Below are positions 1 to 8,500 of a stretch of DNA of 63,156 bases, piece by piece. Below the pieces are notes generated by a model that made no database searches, was not told the origin of the DNA, and worked only from the letters and a program-made list of their open reading frames with translations. The DNA comes from Methanoculleus chikugoensis (GTDB lineage: Archaea; Halobacteriota; Methanomicrobia; Methanomicrobiales; Methanoculleaceae). The position numbers and the translations under genes are program-made. The first letter of the stretch is position 1. The number at the start of each line of letters is the position of its first letter. The DNA is taken from positions 1 to 63,156 of the forward strand of contig NZ_FMID01000035.1 of the NCBI RefSeq assembly GCF_900095385.1, read 5' to 3'.

Positions 1-203
1 CGCGTCGGAGCCGTAGGTGTCCTTGTAGTGGTTCAGGAGCGCGCCGCGGGGCGTGCTCTTGTCGATGTAAGTGTCGTCGCCGGTCTCCATCGAGACCATC
101 GAGAGCCCGAATAACGCCAGGATGAAGATGGCGGCGGCAACCCCGGCGACGGTCCAGGTGTGGTTGTTGATGGCGGCGGCGAGCCACTCATAGGGGTTCT
201 TCA
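1..203 (-). CDS. RND/MMPL-type exporter, N-terminal fragment (runs off left edge)
   Basis: Only about 67 residues are visible, beginning MKNPYEWLAAAINNH and followed by one hydrophobic helix (about residues 17-36) and then a polar stretch containing a D-x-Y-I-D-K-S-T-P segment. This short cytoplasmic head, single helix and start of a large external loop is the usual beginning of archaeal RND superfamily (HAE3-like) exporters. The start codon overlaps the stop of the upstream small gene in an ATGA arrangement, so the two are probably one operon. The family call is inference from a short piece; the rest lies outside the window. Confidence 0.5.
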
Positions 204-620
204 TGCGTGTTCCTCCGCCACCTTTTCCCCATACTCGCCGATGATCGCCATGGTCACTTCGTGAGCGATCTCGCCATTGCTCCTGTCGCCGTGTTCGATC
301 CCATAGTCTTCTGCCATGCCCCGGAGTCTTGCGGGGTCGAGGATCCGGTAGCCGCGGCCGCCCTCCCCGGATTTAACCGTTATCGTGAGAACGGACGAGA
401 GCAGGGGTGTTGCCGGCTCTTCATCCATGGCGAGACGGTGCAGCAGGGCTACAGCCCGCCGGCAGTCCGGCGGGGGGACGAATCCCGCTTCGATCCAGAC
501 CTGGCCGGTCTCCTCAATGTGCGATTCTTTGCAGGATGTTTTGCGATAAATCGGTCTTCTGCACGGAGATACTCTGGAACCCCGGCAGGATCCGGTATTG
601 CAGGTGGTTGCGCAGTTCAC
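201..620 (-). CDS. hypothetical protein, possibly related to the CO-dehydrogenase helical domain
   Basis: A GTG start at 620 is preceded by an AGGAGAG Shine-Dalgarno, giving 139 residues and a four-base overlap with the exporter downstream. The N-terminus is Cys-rich (C-x3-C-x4-C). The C-terminal half (about residues 83-130) contains Y-R-I-L-D, R-L-R-G-M-A-E, Y-G-I-E and E-I-A-H-E-V, which reads like the N-terminal helical region of anaerobic CO dehydrogenase CooS. A middle stretch with L-H-R-x-A-M also echoes CooS, but in the opposite order. None of the CooS cluster-binding motifs is complete, so it is not an enzyme of that family. Function unknown. Confidence 0.45.
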   Translation of the reverse strand: MNCATTCNTGSCRGSRVSPCRRPIYRKTSCKESHIEETGQVWIEAGFVPPPDCRRAVALLHRLAMDEEPATPLLSSVLTITVKSGEGGRGYRILDPARLRGMAEDYGIEHGDRSNGEIAHEVTMAIIGEYGEKVAEEHA

Positions 621-800
621 GTCTCTCCTCGTAATAAATAGATCTTCTGCTGGAAGTAATGTTTTGAGAGAGAGGATATCAACCTGCTGCAACTCGGGCG
701 AGGACCGGAACCGGACCCCGGTTCCCGGCAGGGTTCCCTGCAGCCGGTCGGCGCCGGAGAACCCGGGAGTTCGAGATTTTCCCGCATATACAGGGTTGTC

Positions 801-1065
801 GTGCAGGAATTATTCACCTGCGGCGAGGTCCGCCATGTCATCATCGAGGAGGCAACCTTTTCCGGGAACGGGCCGCTCTCGGCTCTCACCCGGAGGCAGA
901 GATCTTTTACTCGCGGCAAAGCGCTACGGGTATCCCCGGACGATCACGAACCGGCATCTCGCAGAAAAGTCGGGCACCAGCAAGGCCGCCGCGATGAGCG
1001 CCCGTGCCGGGGCGAGGGCCGGCCGCTGCCGGGAGGTGTATCGGGAGGCGGGCGGTCCGGGCGAC
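801..1065 (+). pseudogene. decayed HTH_10 (bacterio-opsin-activator-type) regulator
   Basis: No single frame is open, but the family pattern can be followed across frames. One frame gives CGEVRHVIIEEATFSGNG and then P-L-S-A-L-T-R-R-Q (about 801-902). The next frame continues R-D-L-L-L-A-A-K-R-Y-G-Y-P and H-L-A-E-K-S-G-T-S-K-A-A (about 899-985). A third frame would restore an E-R-L-R-R-A-E-like recognition end, and the last residues R-E-V-Y-R-E-A-G-G return to the second frame. That is the C-terminal HTH_10 DNA-binding domain of Bat/GvpE-like archaeal regulators, broken by at least two indels. No intact upstream sensor part is visible. Confidence 0.5.
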
Positions 1066-1425
1066 GGTTCCGTCACGCCCGATCCCCGGCCGTCCGCTAC
1101 CGCTGGATACGCTCCAGGGCATGCCGATGATGGCTCTCCCGGCTTTCGGAGGGTGGATACATCCGAGCATCTGTTCAGGTGGTATCGCTCTTCTATGCTG
1201 CTCCCGTTCGCTCTTGCCGGAACAGCCTTCTTCGAAGTGGGTATGTCCGATCAGGCTCTCCGGCACGTTTTGCAGGGAACCGGCTCACTGACGGTGTGGA
1301 TCCGGCCTCTGACAGGAGACTGCTCCGGTGAAGGGCAGTCTTGCGAGGAGAGTCGAACCCTCTCTCGCCGATATATCAGTGTCTCGTCGCAAGTCATAAG
1401 TTTGTTGCAACCAAATGGAGGTGCA
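1066..1425. other. intergenic stretch without a supported gene
   Basis: All frames here give Arg/Pro/Gly-rich, family-less translations typical of GC-rich shadow frames. Just before the next start codon lies a palindromic GTTGCAAC centre (about 1404-1411) within TTTGTTGCAACCAAA, which could be an operator for the TrmB-type regulator that follows; this is a suggestion only. Confidence 0.4.
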
Positions 1426-2178
1426 ATGACTGCTGAGATCGTTCCCGGGCTCCGGGCTCTCGGGATGAACGAATATGCGGCAAGCGTCTACTCCACGCTT
1501 GTCGGGCTGCAGAAAGCGACCGCACGGGACATCCACGAGGTGAGCGGGGTACCCCGGGGACGGATCTACGAGATCTTAAATGATCTGACCCGGCGGGGGT
1601 TCATCGCGGTCGAGGAGGGATCCCCCACCTCTTACTACGTGCTCGACATCGACGTGGTCTTCGACCGGCTCAAAGAAGACTACATCCGCACCCTCGACGA
1701 GACCCGCGAGACGTTAAAGAGCCTCTCGGTCAAACCGCGTCTTCCTCCCGATTCGTTCTTCATTCTCAGGAGCGGCTGGGCAATCGAGAACCATATCTCC
1801 TCGCTCTTTCGCCGGGTAAAGAAGAGCATGGTGATCCTCTGCTACGATCCCGGTTTCCTCCGGAAGCACTATGCGGCCATCAAGCCGCTCGAGCGCAAGA
1901 TCGACCTCTACGTGGTCGTACGGACGAAGGAAGATTATGCCGACATCAGGCTTCCGATCTACGAGGCCAGAGGAACCGTGCTCGATCTTCTTGAGTCTTC
2001 GCCTATGAACGAGTCCGTGATTGGTCTGAGGAAGGATGAGTGTACGATACTGGTCGACGGCCGGGACTTCCTCGTCATCGCCGCTGCAGGCTCCGGGCGG
2101 CACGCGGTGATCGGGTCGGATATGCCGATCATCGGGTATCTGCAGAAGACGATCGTCGAGCGGCTCACCAGATCGTGA
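1426..2178 (+). CDS. TrmB-family transcriptional regulator
   Basis: The 250-residue protein starts at an ATG five bases after a GGAGGTG ribosome binding site, although the frame stays open far upstream. Residues about 5-75 form the TrmB winged helix (L-R-A-L-G-M-N-E-Y, then D-I-H-E-V-S-G-V-P-R-G-R-I-Y-E). A short coiled region (about 82-105) follows, then a C-terminal domain that in TrmB proteins binds effectors such as sugars. It is monocistronic as far as visible. The palindrome just upstream suggests autoregulation. The ligand cannot be read from the sequence; a decayed HTH_10 gene sits directly upstream. Confidence 0.8.
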   Translation: MTAEIVPGLRALGMNEYAASVYSTLVGLQKATARDIHEVSGVPRGRIYEILNDLTRRGFIAVEEGSPTSYYVLDIDVVFDRLKEDYIRTLDETRETLKSLSVKPRLPPDSFFILRSGWAIENHISSLFRRVKKSMVILCYDPGFLRKHYAAIKPLERKIDLYVVVRTKEDYADIRLPIYEARGTVLDLLESSPMNESVIGLRKDECTILVDGRDFLVIAAAGSGRHAVIGSDMPIIGYLQKTIVERLTRS

Positions 2179-2217
2179 GACGGCGGCGACCGGCCGCCGT
2201 CTCTCCCCGACCGCTCC

Positions 2218-3522
2218 TTACGCGCTCTCCGGGTTCGCAACCCTTCCTGCAAAGAGGACCGTGCCGGAATCCTCCTCGACGATGAGGAAGACGAACGGGT
2301 GGTCCGCCCGGAAGACGGGCGTGGTGTCCCCGCCGGGCGCACTCTTTATGTTCATGACGACTCCGGTCGCCGCCGCGGCCTCGGTGCCCTCCTCGTTCAC
2401 GTCGACAAACGCCTTGTGGAAGACCTCGCTGATGAAGAGCCTGTCTGTCCCGTCCATCCCCGCGAAGTCGGCATCGCCGGAGAACGCCGTCGGCATCCCC
2501 ATCGCTGCGAGCACCGGGCTGAGGCTGTACTCCGTCTCAAGCGTGAACTTCGGGAAGATGACCCTGACGCGCCGGTCGGTCATTGAGTCCCGGATCTCGG
2601 TGAGCGTCCCGGGGTCGAGAGCCTCCTCCGCCGCCGTCAGGTTGTCCTCCCGCGGGAGGAGGACGAGCATCGAGAGTTCGGTTCCGTCGGCGTGCGCATA
2701 CGGCATCCTGAGCACCTGGAGGGTCCCGGTCTCGGCGTACCCGTAGATCGCATCCTCGTCCGTGCGGTGCATCATCGGAACCCGGACCGTCTCCCCCGGA
2801 GCGACCCGGAACTCCTCCTCCGTCGTCTCGGCGGGGTCGAACTGCTTGACCCAGGTGCCCTTGAAGTAGACTGCGTTCGTGATCACGAGCCGGGTCATGG
2901 CGTCGATCGAACCCGCCGGGAGGAGATCGCGGATCTTATCTTCGGTCTTCTCCTCCACCCAGCGGTTGATCGTCTGCCGCGACGCTTCAGCGTCGTTGGC
3001 GAAGTCGAGGTTCGTGACGTTTGCCGAGTACCACCGTGCGGCCGTATCGACGTAATCCGGGCGGAACGAGTAGGTCTCTTCCGCCCAGAGGGCGTTTGCG
3101 GTGCGGAGAGTGTAGTTCTCGTCCCCGTTGTTCAGGACGGCATCGAGCCCGGCAAACCCGGCTCTCCGAAGGGTCTCGTTCTGTGGGAGGTGGAGCACCG
3201 ACCCGATCTCGTCGCCGGTCGCGCCCCGGGCGCCCTCGTAGGCGATCGCGAGGGCCGAGGAGATGCTGTAGGGCGAGAAGAAGATGTTTTTACCCGCAGA
3301 TCCCGGGTCGCCTGCAATCTGCCGGTAGAGGTCGAACGCGAACCGGTTGTTCCCCGCCGAGACGTTGCCGACGCCTTCGCTGTCCTGGGCAGGCGTCTCC
3401 TGCCCGGCGGGGGGATCCGCCTGCCCGGACGTCGTTTGCGGCATATCGGTGCATCCCGCGGCGATGCAGCCGATCGTGATGAGGCCTGCGAGGAGCAGCA
3501 GGCCGATGATCTTTCTGTTCAT
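2218..3522 (-). CDS. serpin family serine protease inhibitor, lipoprotein
   Basis: 434 residues, within serpin range once the leader and linker are removed. The N-terminus has a hydrophobic signal with an A-A-G-C lipobox at about residues 21-24, then a low-complexity linker rich in Gln, Pro and Gly, so the inhibitor should be lipid-anchored outside the cell. The serpin core follows from about residue 60 (F-D-L-Y-R-Q, then N-I-F-F-S-P-Y-S-I). The hinge EEGTEAAAATGVV has the small residues needed for loop insertion, so it is probably inhibitory. Counting from the P15 Gly puts Lys-Ser at P1-P1', which would suit a trypsin-like target. The terminal serpin signature F-R-A-D-H-P-F is present. A TATA-like GGTATAACTAT lies at about 3546-3556. 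Confidence 0.93.
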   Translation of the reverse strand: MNRKIIGLLLLAGLITIGCIAAGCTDMPQTTSGQADPPAGQETPAQDSEGVGNVSAGNNRFAFDLYRQIAGDPGSAGKNIFFSPYSISSALAIAYEGARGATGDEIGSVLHLPQNETLRRAGFAGLDAVLNNGDENYTLRTANALWAEETYSFRPDYVDTAARWYSANVTNLDFANDAEASRQTINRWVEEKTEDKIRDLLPAGSIDAMTRLVITNAVYFKGTWVKQFDPAETTEEEFRVAPGETVRVPMMHRTDEDAIYGYAETGTLQVLRMPYAHADGTELSMLVLLPREDNLTAAEEALDPGTLTEIRDSMTDRRVRVIFPKFTLETEYSLSPVLAAMGMPTAFSGDADFAGMDGTDRLFISEVFHKAFVDVNEEGTEAAAATGVVMNIKSAPGGDTTPVFRADHPFVFLIVEEDSGTVLFAGRVANPESA

Positions 3523-3672
3523 GGAATGCGATATGGTGCACCGGATAGTTATACCTGGCGTTAACGACGATTCTTTTCGAATCCTTCCCCTCTCAGTGCA
3601 GCACCTGTTCGATGCGTCTCCTCTCGAGTGCCGCCCGGTTCCTGGAATCGGGGTCCGGAAGCCTGCCGCCGT

Positions 3673-5055
3673 TCAGGAGAGGAATTCGGTCGCGATGTAG
3701 TAGACCGCAAAGGCCGCAAAGAAAACGCCCACGGATAACGTCAGGACGGTGACGAGGAGTGACGGCCGGAACTCGATTGGGAGCATCCGCCTGTTCAGGT
3801 AGACCGTCATGAAGGCGACCACCGGGATCTGGATCGCCTCGATGATCCCCGCTATGGCAAGAGCAGTCACCGGTTCGAGCCGCACAAGGATGAAGACGAG
3901 CGGCAGGACGCCCATCAGCCCGATCAGGTAGACGTAACGGTAGAACCGCATCGAGACCCACCGCCTGGCCGCCCGCGCCTGCCGGGCGATGAAGATCGAC
4001 CCCTGTCCGAGCATCCTGGTCCAGCCGTCGAGGTTGGCGATGAGGGTGCTCCAGAAAGCGAAGAACGCGGCAAGGATCATCAGCCAGACTCCCGGCGCTC
4101 CCCAGATGCCCCCGAGGAGCACCGAGAGGACCGCGGTCACCTCCGGCCCCTGAGGGAGAAGCCCCTCCGGCCGGAGGAGTTCGGTGCCCAGGATGAGGAG
4201 CGCGACGAGCAGGAGGAGGACGATGCCTGCGGCGACGGTCGTTGATATGGTCATGAGCCGGAGCCAGCCCCGCATGTGATCCTTCTCGCCCCGGGAGAGA
4301 TGCGCAATATCCGGCAGATCTTCCTCCTCGATGACCTTCTCTTCCCCGCCCCGCCGGTGCACCGAGTAGTAGGCGGAGCCGTACCCCCGGGCCGTGAGCC
4401 AATAGGAATACCAGACGAGGCCCGCAGCCCCGGACATCACGAACCCGAGCCAGGGGAGGATCTCGGAGAAGACGACGTCGGGCGGGAGGGCCGGTGCGAG
4501 GCCGGCGGCGAGCGGCACGAGCCCGGGGAAGACGATGCCTGCGCTGGTCACCAGGGCGACGATGATGAGGAGGGCCATCACGATGGATGCCCGCTCCACG
4601 CCCTGGTACCTGCCAAAGAAGACGAGGGCAAGCGAGATCAGGAGGATGATGGCCGCCCATGCCGTGAACCCCCCGGGAAGGACGAGGATGATGGCGGAAC
4701 TCGCGGAACCCGCCATCCCGGTGATGGTCGCGACCGCGACGATGACCTGGGGGAGGACGATTGCCCAGACGCCCCAGTTCGCCGGTCCGGGGAGATCCCG
4801 GATCCCCTGGAGGAGCGAGCCTCCCGTCACGACCGCGTATCGCCCGATCTCGATGGAGAGCACTGTCTTGAAGAATATCGCAAGGATCAGCATCCAGAGG
4901 ACGGAGTATCCGTAGAGCGAGGCGATCCGTGGCGTGAAAAGGAGTTCACCGGTCGCGATGGCGGAGATCATCCATATGATCGAGGGCCCCATCCATGCGA
5001 GGACCTCCCGCCCGCGAGGGGCCGGGGGGACGACGGTCAGGTCTTCGTCTGCCAT
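3673..5055 (-). CDS. NRAMP-family divalent-cation transporter homologue (non-canonical)
   Basis: 460 residues with about eleven membrane segments arranged as in NRAMP/MntH carriers, beginning near residue 22 with GPSIIWMISAIATGELLF. Canonical NRAMP proteins carry D-P-G-N in helix 1 and M-P-H in helix 6, which bind Mn or Fe. Here helix 1 reads A-T-G-E-L and the helix-6 position reads G-L-V-W-Y-S-Y-W. Metal selectivity is therefore doubtful, and it may carry another ion or act differently, as in known NRAMP-related proteins. An extra hydrophilic loop lies at about residues 228-260 (R-R-G-G-E-E-K-V-I-E-E-E). A TATA-like CTTATGTATAT lies at about 5083-5093. Confidence 0.8.
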   Translation of the reverse strand: MADEDLTVVPPAPRGREVLAWMGPSIIWMISAIATGELLFTPRIASLYGYSVLWMLILAIFFKTVLSIEIGRYAVVTGGSLLQGIRDLPGPANWGVWAIVLPQVIVAVATITGMAGSASSAIILVLPGGFTAWAAIILLISLALVFFGRYQGVERASIVMALLIIVALVTSAGIVFPGLVPLAAGLAPALPPDVVFSEILPWLGFVMSGAAGLVWYSYWLTARGYGSAYYSVHRRGGEEKVIEEEDLPDIAHLSRGEKDHMRGWLRLMTISTTVAAGIVLLLLVALLILGTELLRPEGLLPQGPEVTAVLSVLLGGIWGAPGVWLMILAAFFAFWSTLIANLDGWTRMLGQGSIFIARQARAARRWVSMRFYRYVYLIGLMGVLPLVFILVRLEPVTALAIAGIIEAIQIPVVAFMTVYLNRRMLPIEFRPSLLVTVLTLSVGVFFAAFAVYYIATEFLS

Positions 5056-5477
5056 GGGTGTTCACGCCCTGCACGGTTCGGATATACATAAGTCTTGCCG
5101 CCGACGGTCTTCCGGCGGTATTCGGGCTCCATCCGGGGTTAAACGGCTCTTCAAGCGCCGGATGAAAAAACGGGGTCTCTGCCCCAGGCAGCGGTCGCGG
5201 GCTGCCTGCCGGGGGTGCTATCGGAGAGTCGCCTGATAAAGAAGATTGCAAATTTCGGAATGCGTGCAGCATCTCTCCGTTTCACCAGCGGAACCGGGAA
5301 ACGTTCGAGGATGTTCTGTCCGGAGAGATCTGAATGGCCTCCTGACTGCGATTACCGGGTGAAGCAGGCGTGGGTCCGGTGAAATTCATAAATGCGGTCC
5401 GGGCCACAGTGCTTCGACCCCGGGGATGATCTCCTCAGAACGTTAGCGAGGTGCTGCACCGGAATATCTATAGGCAT
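5056..5477. other. intergenic region, no gene supported
   Basis: About 420 bases between the NRAMP-like gene and the divergent flavin-domain gene. Translations in all frames lack any recognisable family. A TTCATAAATG element at about 5384-5393 and an ATATCTATAG element at about 5464-5473 could be TATA boxes for the rightward gene. Nothing else stands out. Confidence 0.4.
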
Positions 5478-5498
5478 GCCCGGGGAATCGTCCCGGGC
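5478..5498. promoter_or_regulatory. inverted repeat near predicted transcription start
   Basis: GCCCGGG and CCCGGGC form a perfect 7-base inverted repeat around a 7-base spacer, starting about 10 bases after the TATA-like ATATCTATAG. The location around the expected transcription start of the next gene fits a repressor operator; a 5'-UTR hairpin is the alternative. Confidence 0.4.
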
Positions 5499-5508
5499 CT
5501 GCACATAG

Positions 5509-5525
5509 TCCTGACATCGTCAGGA
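5509..5525. promoter_or_regulatory. perfect palindrome upstream of flavin-domain gene
   Basis: TCCTGACATCGTCAGGA is a perfect 7-base inverted repeat with a 3-base centre. It lies 27 bases before the start codon of the pyridoxamine-phosphate-oxidase-like gene and directly after another inverted repeat, suggesting regulatory binding sites or tandem hairpins in the leader. Confidence 0.45.
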
Positions 5526-5551
5526 CGCAGTCGTTTCCGATGTGATAATCC

Positions 5552-5974
5552 ATGGTAGTAATGCCCGATGCCCTCATTGCGCTCCTGAAAGACTGGCATT
5601 CCGTCCCCGTCGCGACCACCGGAGCCGATGGGATGCCCAATGTTGCAGCCAAATCGGTCATGGTCAGGGATCCCGAGACTATCGTCTGGGGCGAACTCTA
5701 TTTCATGCAAACCTACGAGAACCTCACGCGGCATCCTGTTGCGTCGCTCTGCGTCTGGGAATGGACCCCACCGTTTATCGCGTACAAGGTGAAGGGTCGG
5801 GTCGTGATCCACAGGCATGATGAAGTGACAGCGGCGCTTGACAGGAGCGTCTGGGCCGGGCACACTGAGGAGTTCGCGGCTCGCATAGAAGGGATGGCCG
5901 CGGTCGTCCTCACGGTCGAAGAGATTTACGACCAGACTCCCCGGCTCGAGGCAGCAGGAAAGCGAATTGCGTAG
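5552..5974 (+). CDS. pyridoxamine 5'-phosphate oxidase-like flavin-binding protein
   Basis: 140 residues with the split-barrel pattern of small FMN-binding PPOX-fold proteins. W-H-S-V-P-V-A-T-T-G-A-D-G-M-P-N-V-A lies near residues 15-32, a basic strand K-S-V-M-V-R-D follows, and the third block is S-L-C-V-W-E-W. Archaeal homologues often reduce or bind small flavin-linked substrates; the substrate here is unknown. An alternative start is the ATG at 5561, and neither has a strong ribosome binding site. The gene stands alone, preceded by two inverted repeats. Confidence 0.75.
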   Translation: MVVMPDALIALLKDWHSVPVATTGADGMPNVAAKSVMVRDPETIVWGELYFMQTYENLTRHPVASLCVWEWTPPFIAYKVKGRVVIHRHDEVTAALDRSVWAGHTEEFAARIEGMAAVVLTVEEIYDQTPRLEAAGKRIA

Positions 5975-6243
5975 GTCTTATGGATGAGCAGTCCCGCGCT
6001 CTCGGACGAGGATGGGTCAATCTTCAATCTTCGGGTTCTGGTTTCCTGCCGATATACCCGGATGTGTGCGGTAGCATCTTTGGTAAGCTGTTTCTCGGCG
6101 ATCCTGCTGGATCGGTGCGCCGACGCACCTCCTGTCCGGCGAGGTGCAGCGACCGCGATCCCCGGGTTGGTGGCGCGGACGCCTCTCCCGTGCAGACGAG
6201 GTTATGTAACGAGATAGATAGAGAATCGGAACAGAAATAGGAA

Positions 6244-6316
6244 GGCCAGGGCCGAGATTCGAACCCGGGTCGAGGGATCCACAGTCCCTTAGGATAACCG
6301 ACTACCCCACCCTGGC
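6244..6316 (-). tRNA. tRNA-His (anticodon GTG)
   Basis: Read on the minus strand, GCCAGGG at the 5' side pairs with CCCTGGC at the 3' side, with C at the discriminator position. The anticodon loop CTGTGGA gives GTG, and the T-loop GTTCGAATC is canonical. The base before position 1 is T, so the G-1 that marks tRNA-His must be added after transcription. CCA is not encoded. Confidence 0.95.
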
Positions 6317-6654
6317 AAGGTACTCACAATAATTGGCAGTCGGATTTGATTAAGGTATCTCTCCGGTGTGCCGCAGGCGCACATCCGCCCGGGGCTCGTG
6401 TGCGGTGTCGCGACGGCACCCGGGAATCCGGCCGCCGTACCGCCCCATCCGGCCGCCTCCGCCTGCGGGAATAAGCAGCGGGGCGAATTATTAATAGAGG
6501 CCATGTTCAATAACGTACCAGCGTTCCGGGCGCCGAGCGACGCCCTGGGGATAGGGGAATCGCCCTGACTCTGGCGTGATTCGGAAAAAAGCGGTCAATA
6601 TCTCAGGATTTTTCGGATCTATTCGTCCATACCGATATACCGAAAGTGATTATC
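6317..6654. other. intergenic region before aIF5B
   Basis: No reading frame here resembles a known protein. An AT-rich GAATTATTAATAGAGG segment at about 6485-6500 could be a TATA element. The remainder is GC-rich sequence between tRNA-His and the translation factor gene. Confidence 0.35.
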
Positions 6655-8436
6655 ATGGCAAAGCAATCAACGATCAGGACCCCCATCGTCTGCGTGATGG
6701 GCCACGTCGACCACGGCAAGACATCGCTCCTGGACCGGATCCGGGGCTCTTCCGTGGTCTCGACCGAGGAAGGCGCAATTACGCAGCATATCGGTGCCAC
6801 GCTTGTTCCCATCGACGCAATCACCCGCATGGGCGGGGCCCTGAGCAAGGTCAGCGTCAACGTCCCGGGCCTCCTCTTCATCGACACCCCCGGCCACCAC
6901 GCCTTCACCACGCTGCGTGCGCGCGGCGGTGCACTTGCCGACATGGCGATCGTCGTGGTGGACATCAACGAGGGTTTCCGCCCCCAGACGATCGAGGCGC
7001 TCCAGATCCTGCGCAACTACAAGACGCCGTTCGTCATCGCGGCAAACAAGATCGACCGCATCCCCGGCTGGCGCGTCCAGGAGAACCAGCCGTTCTTAAA
7101 GACATTCGCACAGCAGAACGAACGCGTCCAGGGTATGCTCGAGACGAAGGTCTACGAACTCGTCGGCAAGCTCTCCGACCTCGGGTTCAACTCCGAGCGG
7201 TTCGACCGGGTCTCGGACTTCGCGCGGAACATCTGCATCGTCCCGACGAGCGCCCTCACCGGGGAAGGTCTTCCCGACATCCTGATGGTGCTGATCGGGC
7301 TTGCCCAGCGTTACATGACCGAGAGCCTCAAGGTCAGCGCCGAGGGTCCCGGCGCCGGAACCGTGCTCGAGGTGAAGGAGGAGCGGGGGCTCGGGATGAC
7401 GCTAGACGTGATCCTCTACGACGGCAATCTCAAGGTCGGGGATGAGATCGTGGTCGCCGGAAACGACCAGATCATCGAGACGAAAGTGCGCTCCCTCTTA
7501 AAGCCCCGTCCGATGAGCGAGATCCTGATCGAGGAGCGGTTCGAGCGGGTCAAGTCCGTCACCGCCGCTGCGGGTATCAAGGTCGCCGCCCCGAAACTCG
7601 ACGGGGTCATCGCGGGCTCCCCCCTCCAGGCCGTCCGCGGCGGCAACCGGGACGAGATGATCGAGCGCGTCCGCCACGAGGTCCAGGACATCGAGGTGAA
7701 CCTCTCCGATGTCGGCGTCATCATCCGGGCGGACACCATCGGTGCCCTCGAAGCGCTCTCGAAGGAACTCGAGGGCCACCAGATCCAGGTGATGCGGGCG
7801 ACCGTGGGGCCGGTCACCCGCCACGACGTCATCGAGGCGGGGACGATCAAGGACCCCCTCTACAGCGCGATCATCGCCTTCAACACCCCTGTCCTGCCGG
7901 ACGCCATCGACGCCCTCGTGGATACGGCGATGTCCCATGTCAGCATATTCGAGGGTGGGGTCATCTACCAGCTCATTGACGACTACGTCGAGTGGCGCGA
8001 CGAGAAGAAGCAGGAACTCGAACGGCAGAAGTTCGAGAAATTGATCATGCCCGCCAAGATCCGGATCCTCCCGAACTGCGTCTTCCGGCAGAGCAACCCG
8101 GCGGTGGTCGGTGTTCGGATCCTCGGGGGGAAACTCCAGAGCGGGGTCGACCTCGCCCTCCCGAGCGGCAAGAAGGTCGGCCGCATCAAGCAGATCCAGG
8201 CGAAGAACGAGTCGGTCCAGGAAGCGGAGGCGGGCAAGGAGGTGGCGATCTCGATCGAGGGGCCGACGGTCGGCCGCCAGATCAACGTCGACGACGACCT
8301 CTACGTGGATATCCCGGAGCGGCACGTGAAGGTGATCGAGCGGGAGATGATCGATCACTTAAGCCCGAGCCTGCGCGAGACCCTGGAGGAGTTCACCACC
8401 CTCAAGCGCCGGGAGGACCCGTTCTGGGGGAAGTGA
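6655..8436 (+). CDS. infB: translation initiation factor aIF5B
   Basis: 593 residues, the usual length for the archaeal IF2/eIF5B homologue, a GTPase that promotes subunit joining and initiator tRNA placement. G1 is G-H-V-D-H-G-K-T at residues 16-23, G3 is D-T-P-G-H near residue 80, and G4 is N-K-I-D near residue 136. Beta-barrel domain II, the linking domain III and a C-terminal barrel follow. I chose the ATG at 6655 because GTGAT four bases upstream matches the archaeal anti-Shine-Dalgarno; a GTG nine bases earlier is in frame. Ribosomal protein S6e follows 116 bases downstream with its own promoter-like element. Confidence 0.98.
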   Translation: MAKQSTIRTPIVCVMGHVDHGKTSLLDRIRGSSVVSTEEGAITQHIGATLVPIDAITRMGGALSKVSVNVPGLLFIDTPGHHAFTTLRARGGALADMAIVVVDINEGFRPQTIEALQILRNYKTPFVIAANKIDRIPGWRVQENQPFLKTFAQQNERVQGMLETKVYELVGKLSDLGFNSERFDRVSDFARNICIVPTSALTGEGLPDILMVLIGLAQRYMTESLKVSAEGPGAGTVLEVKEERGLGMTLDVILYDGNLKVGDEIVVAGNDQIIETKVRSLLKPRPMSEILIEERFERVKSVTAAAGIKVAAPKLDGVIAGSPLQAVRGGNRDEMIERVRHEVQDIEVNLSDVGVIIRADTIGALEALSKELEGHQIQVMRATVGPVTRHDVIEAGTIKDPLYSAIIAFNTPVLPDAIDALVDTAMSHVSIFEGGVIYQLIDDYVEWRDEKKQELERQKFEKLIMPAKIRILPNCVFRQSNPAVVGVRILGGKLQSGVDLALPSGKKVGRIKQIQAKNESVQEAEAGKEVAISIEGPTVGRQINVDDDLYVDIPERHVKVIEREMIDHLSPSLRETLEEFTTLKRREDPFWGK

Positions 8437-8500
8437 CTCGTTCGCGGAACAGGGCCTCCTCTCCCGGCCGCCGCTCCCCTCCAACCCTGCAGAGGTAGTC

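Noticed and set aside
598-1425. Upstream extension of the TrmB-type gene (long open frame from 598)
   Set aside because: The translation upstream of 1426 is Arg/Pro/Gly-rich and family-less, apart from a piece of the decayed HTH_10 gene. A strong ribosome binding site precedes 1426.
2692-3564. Long open frame antisense to the serpin gene
   Set aside because: It mirrors the serpin coding sequence; the Arg/Asp/Val-rich composition is typical of GC-rich antisense frames.
5980-6240. Two short plus-strand frames after the flavin-domain gene
   Set aside because: Neither has a ribosome binding site or recognisable composition; they overlap in different frames with Arg/Pro/Ser-rich sequence.
7498-8358. 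286-residue frame antisense to aIF5B
   Set aside because: Asp/Leu/Arg repeats with no family pattern, fully within a certain gene on the other strand.
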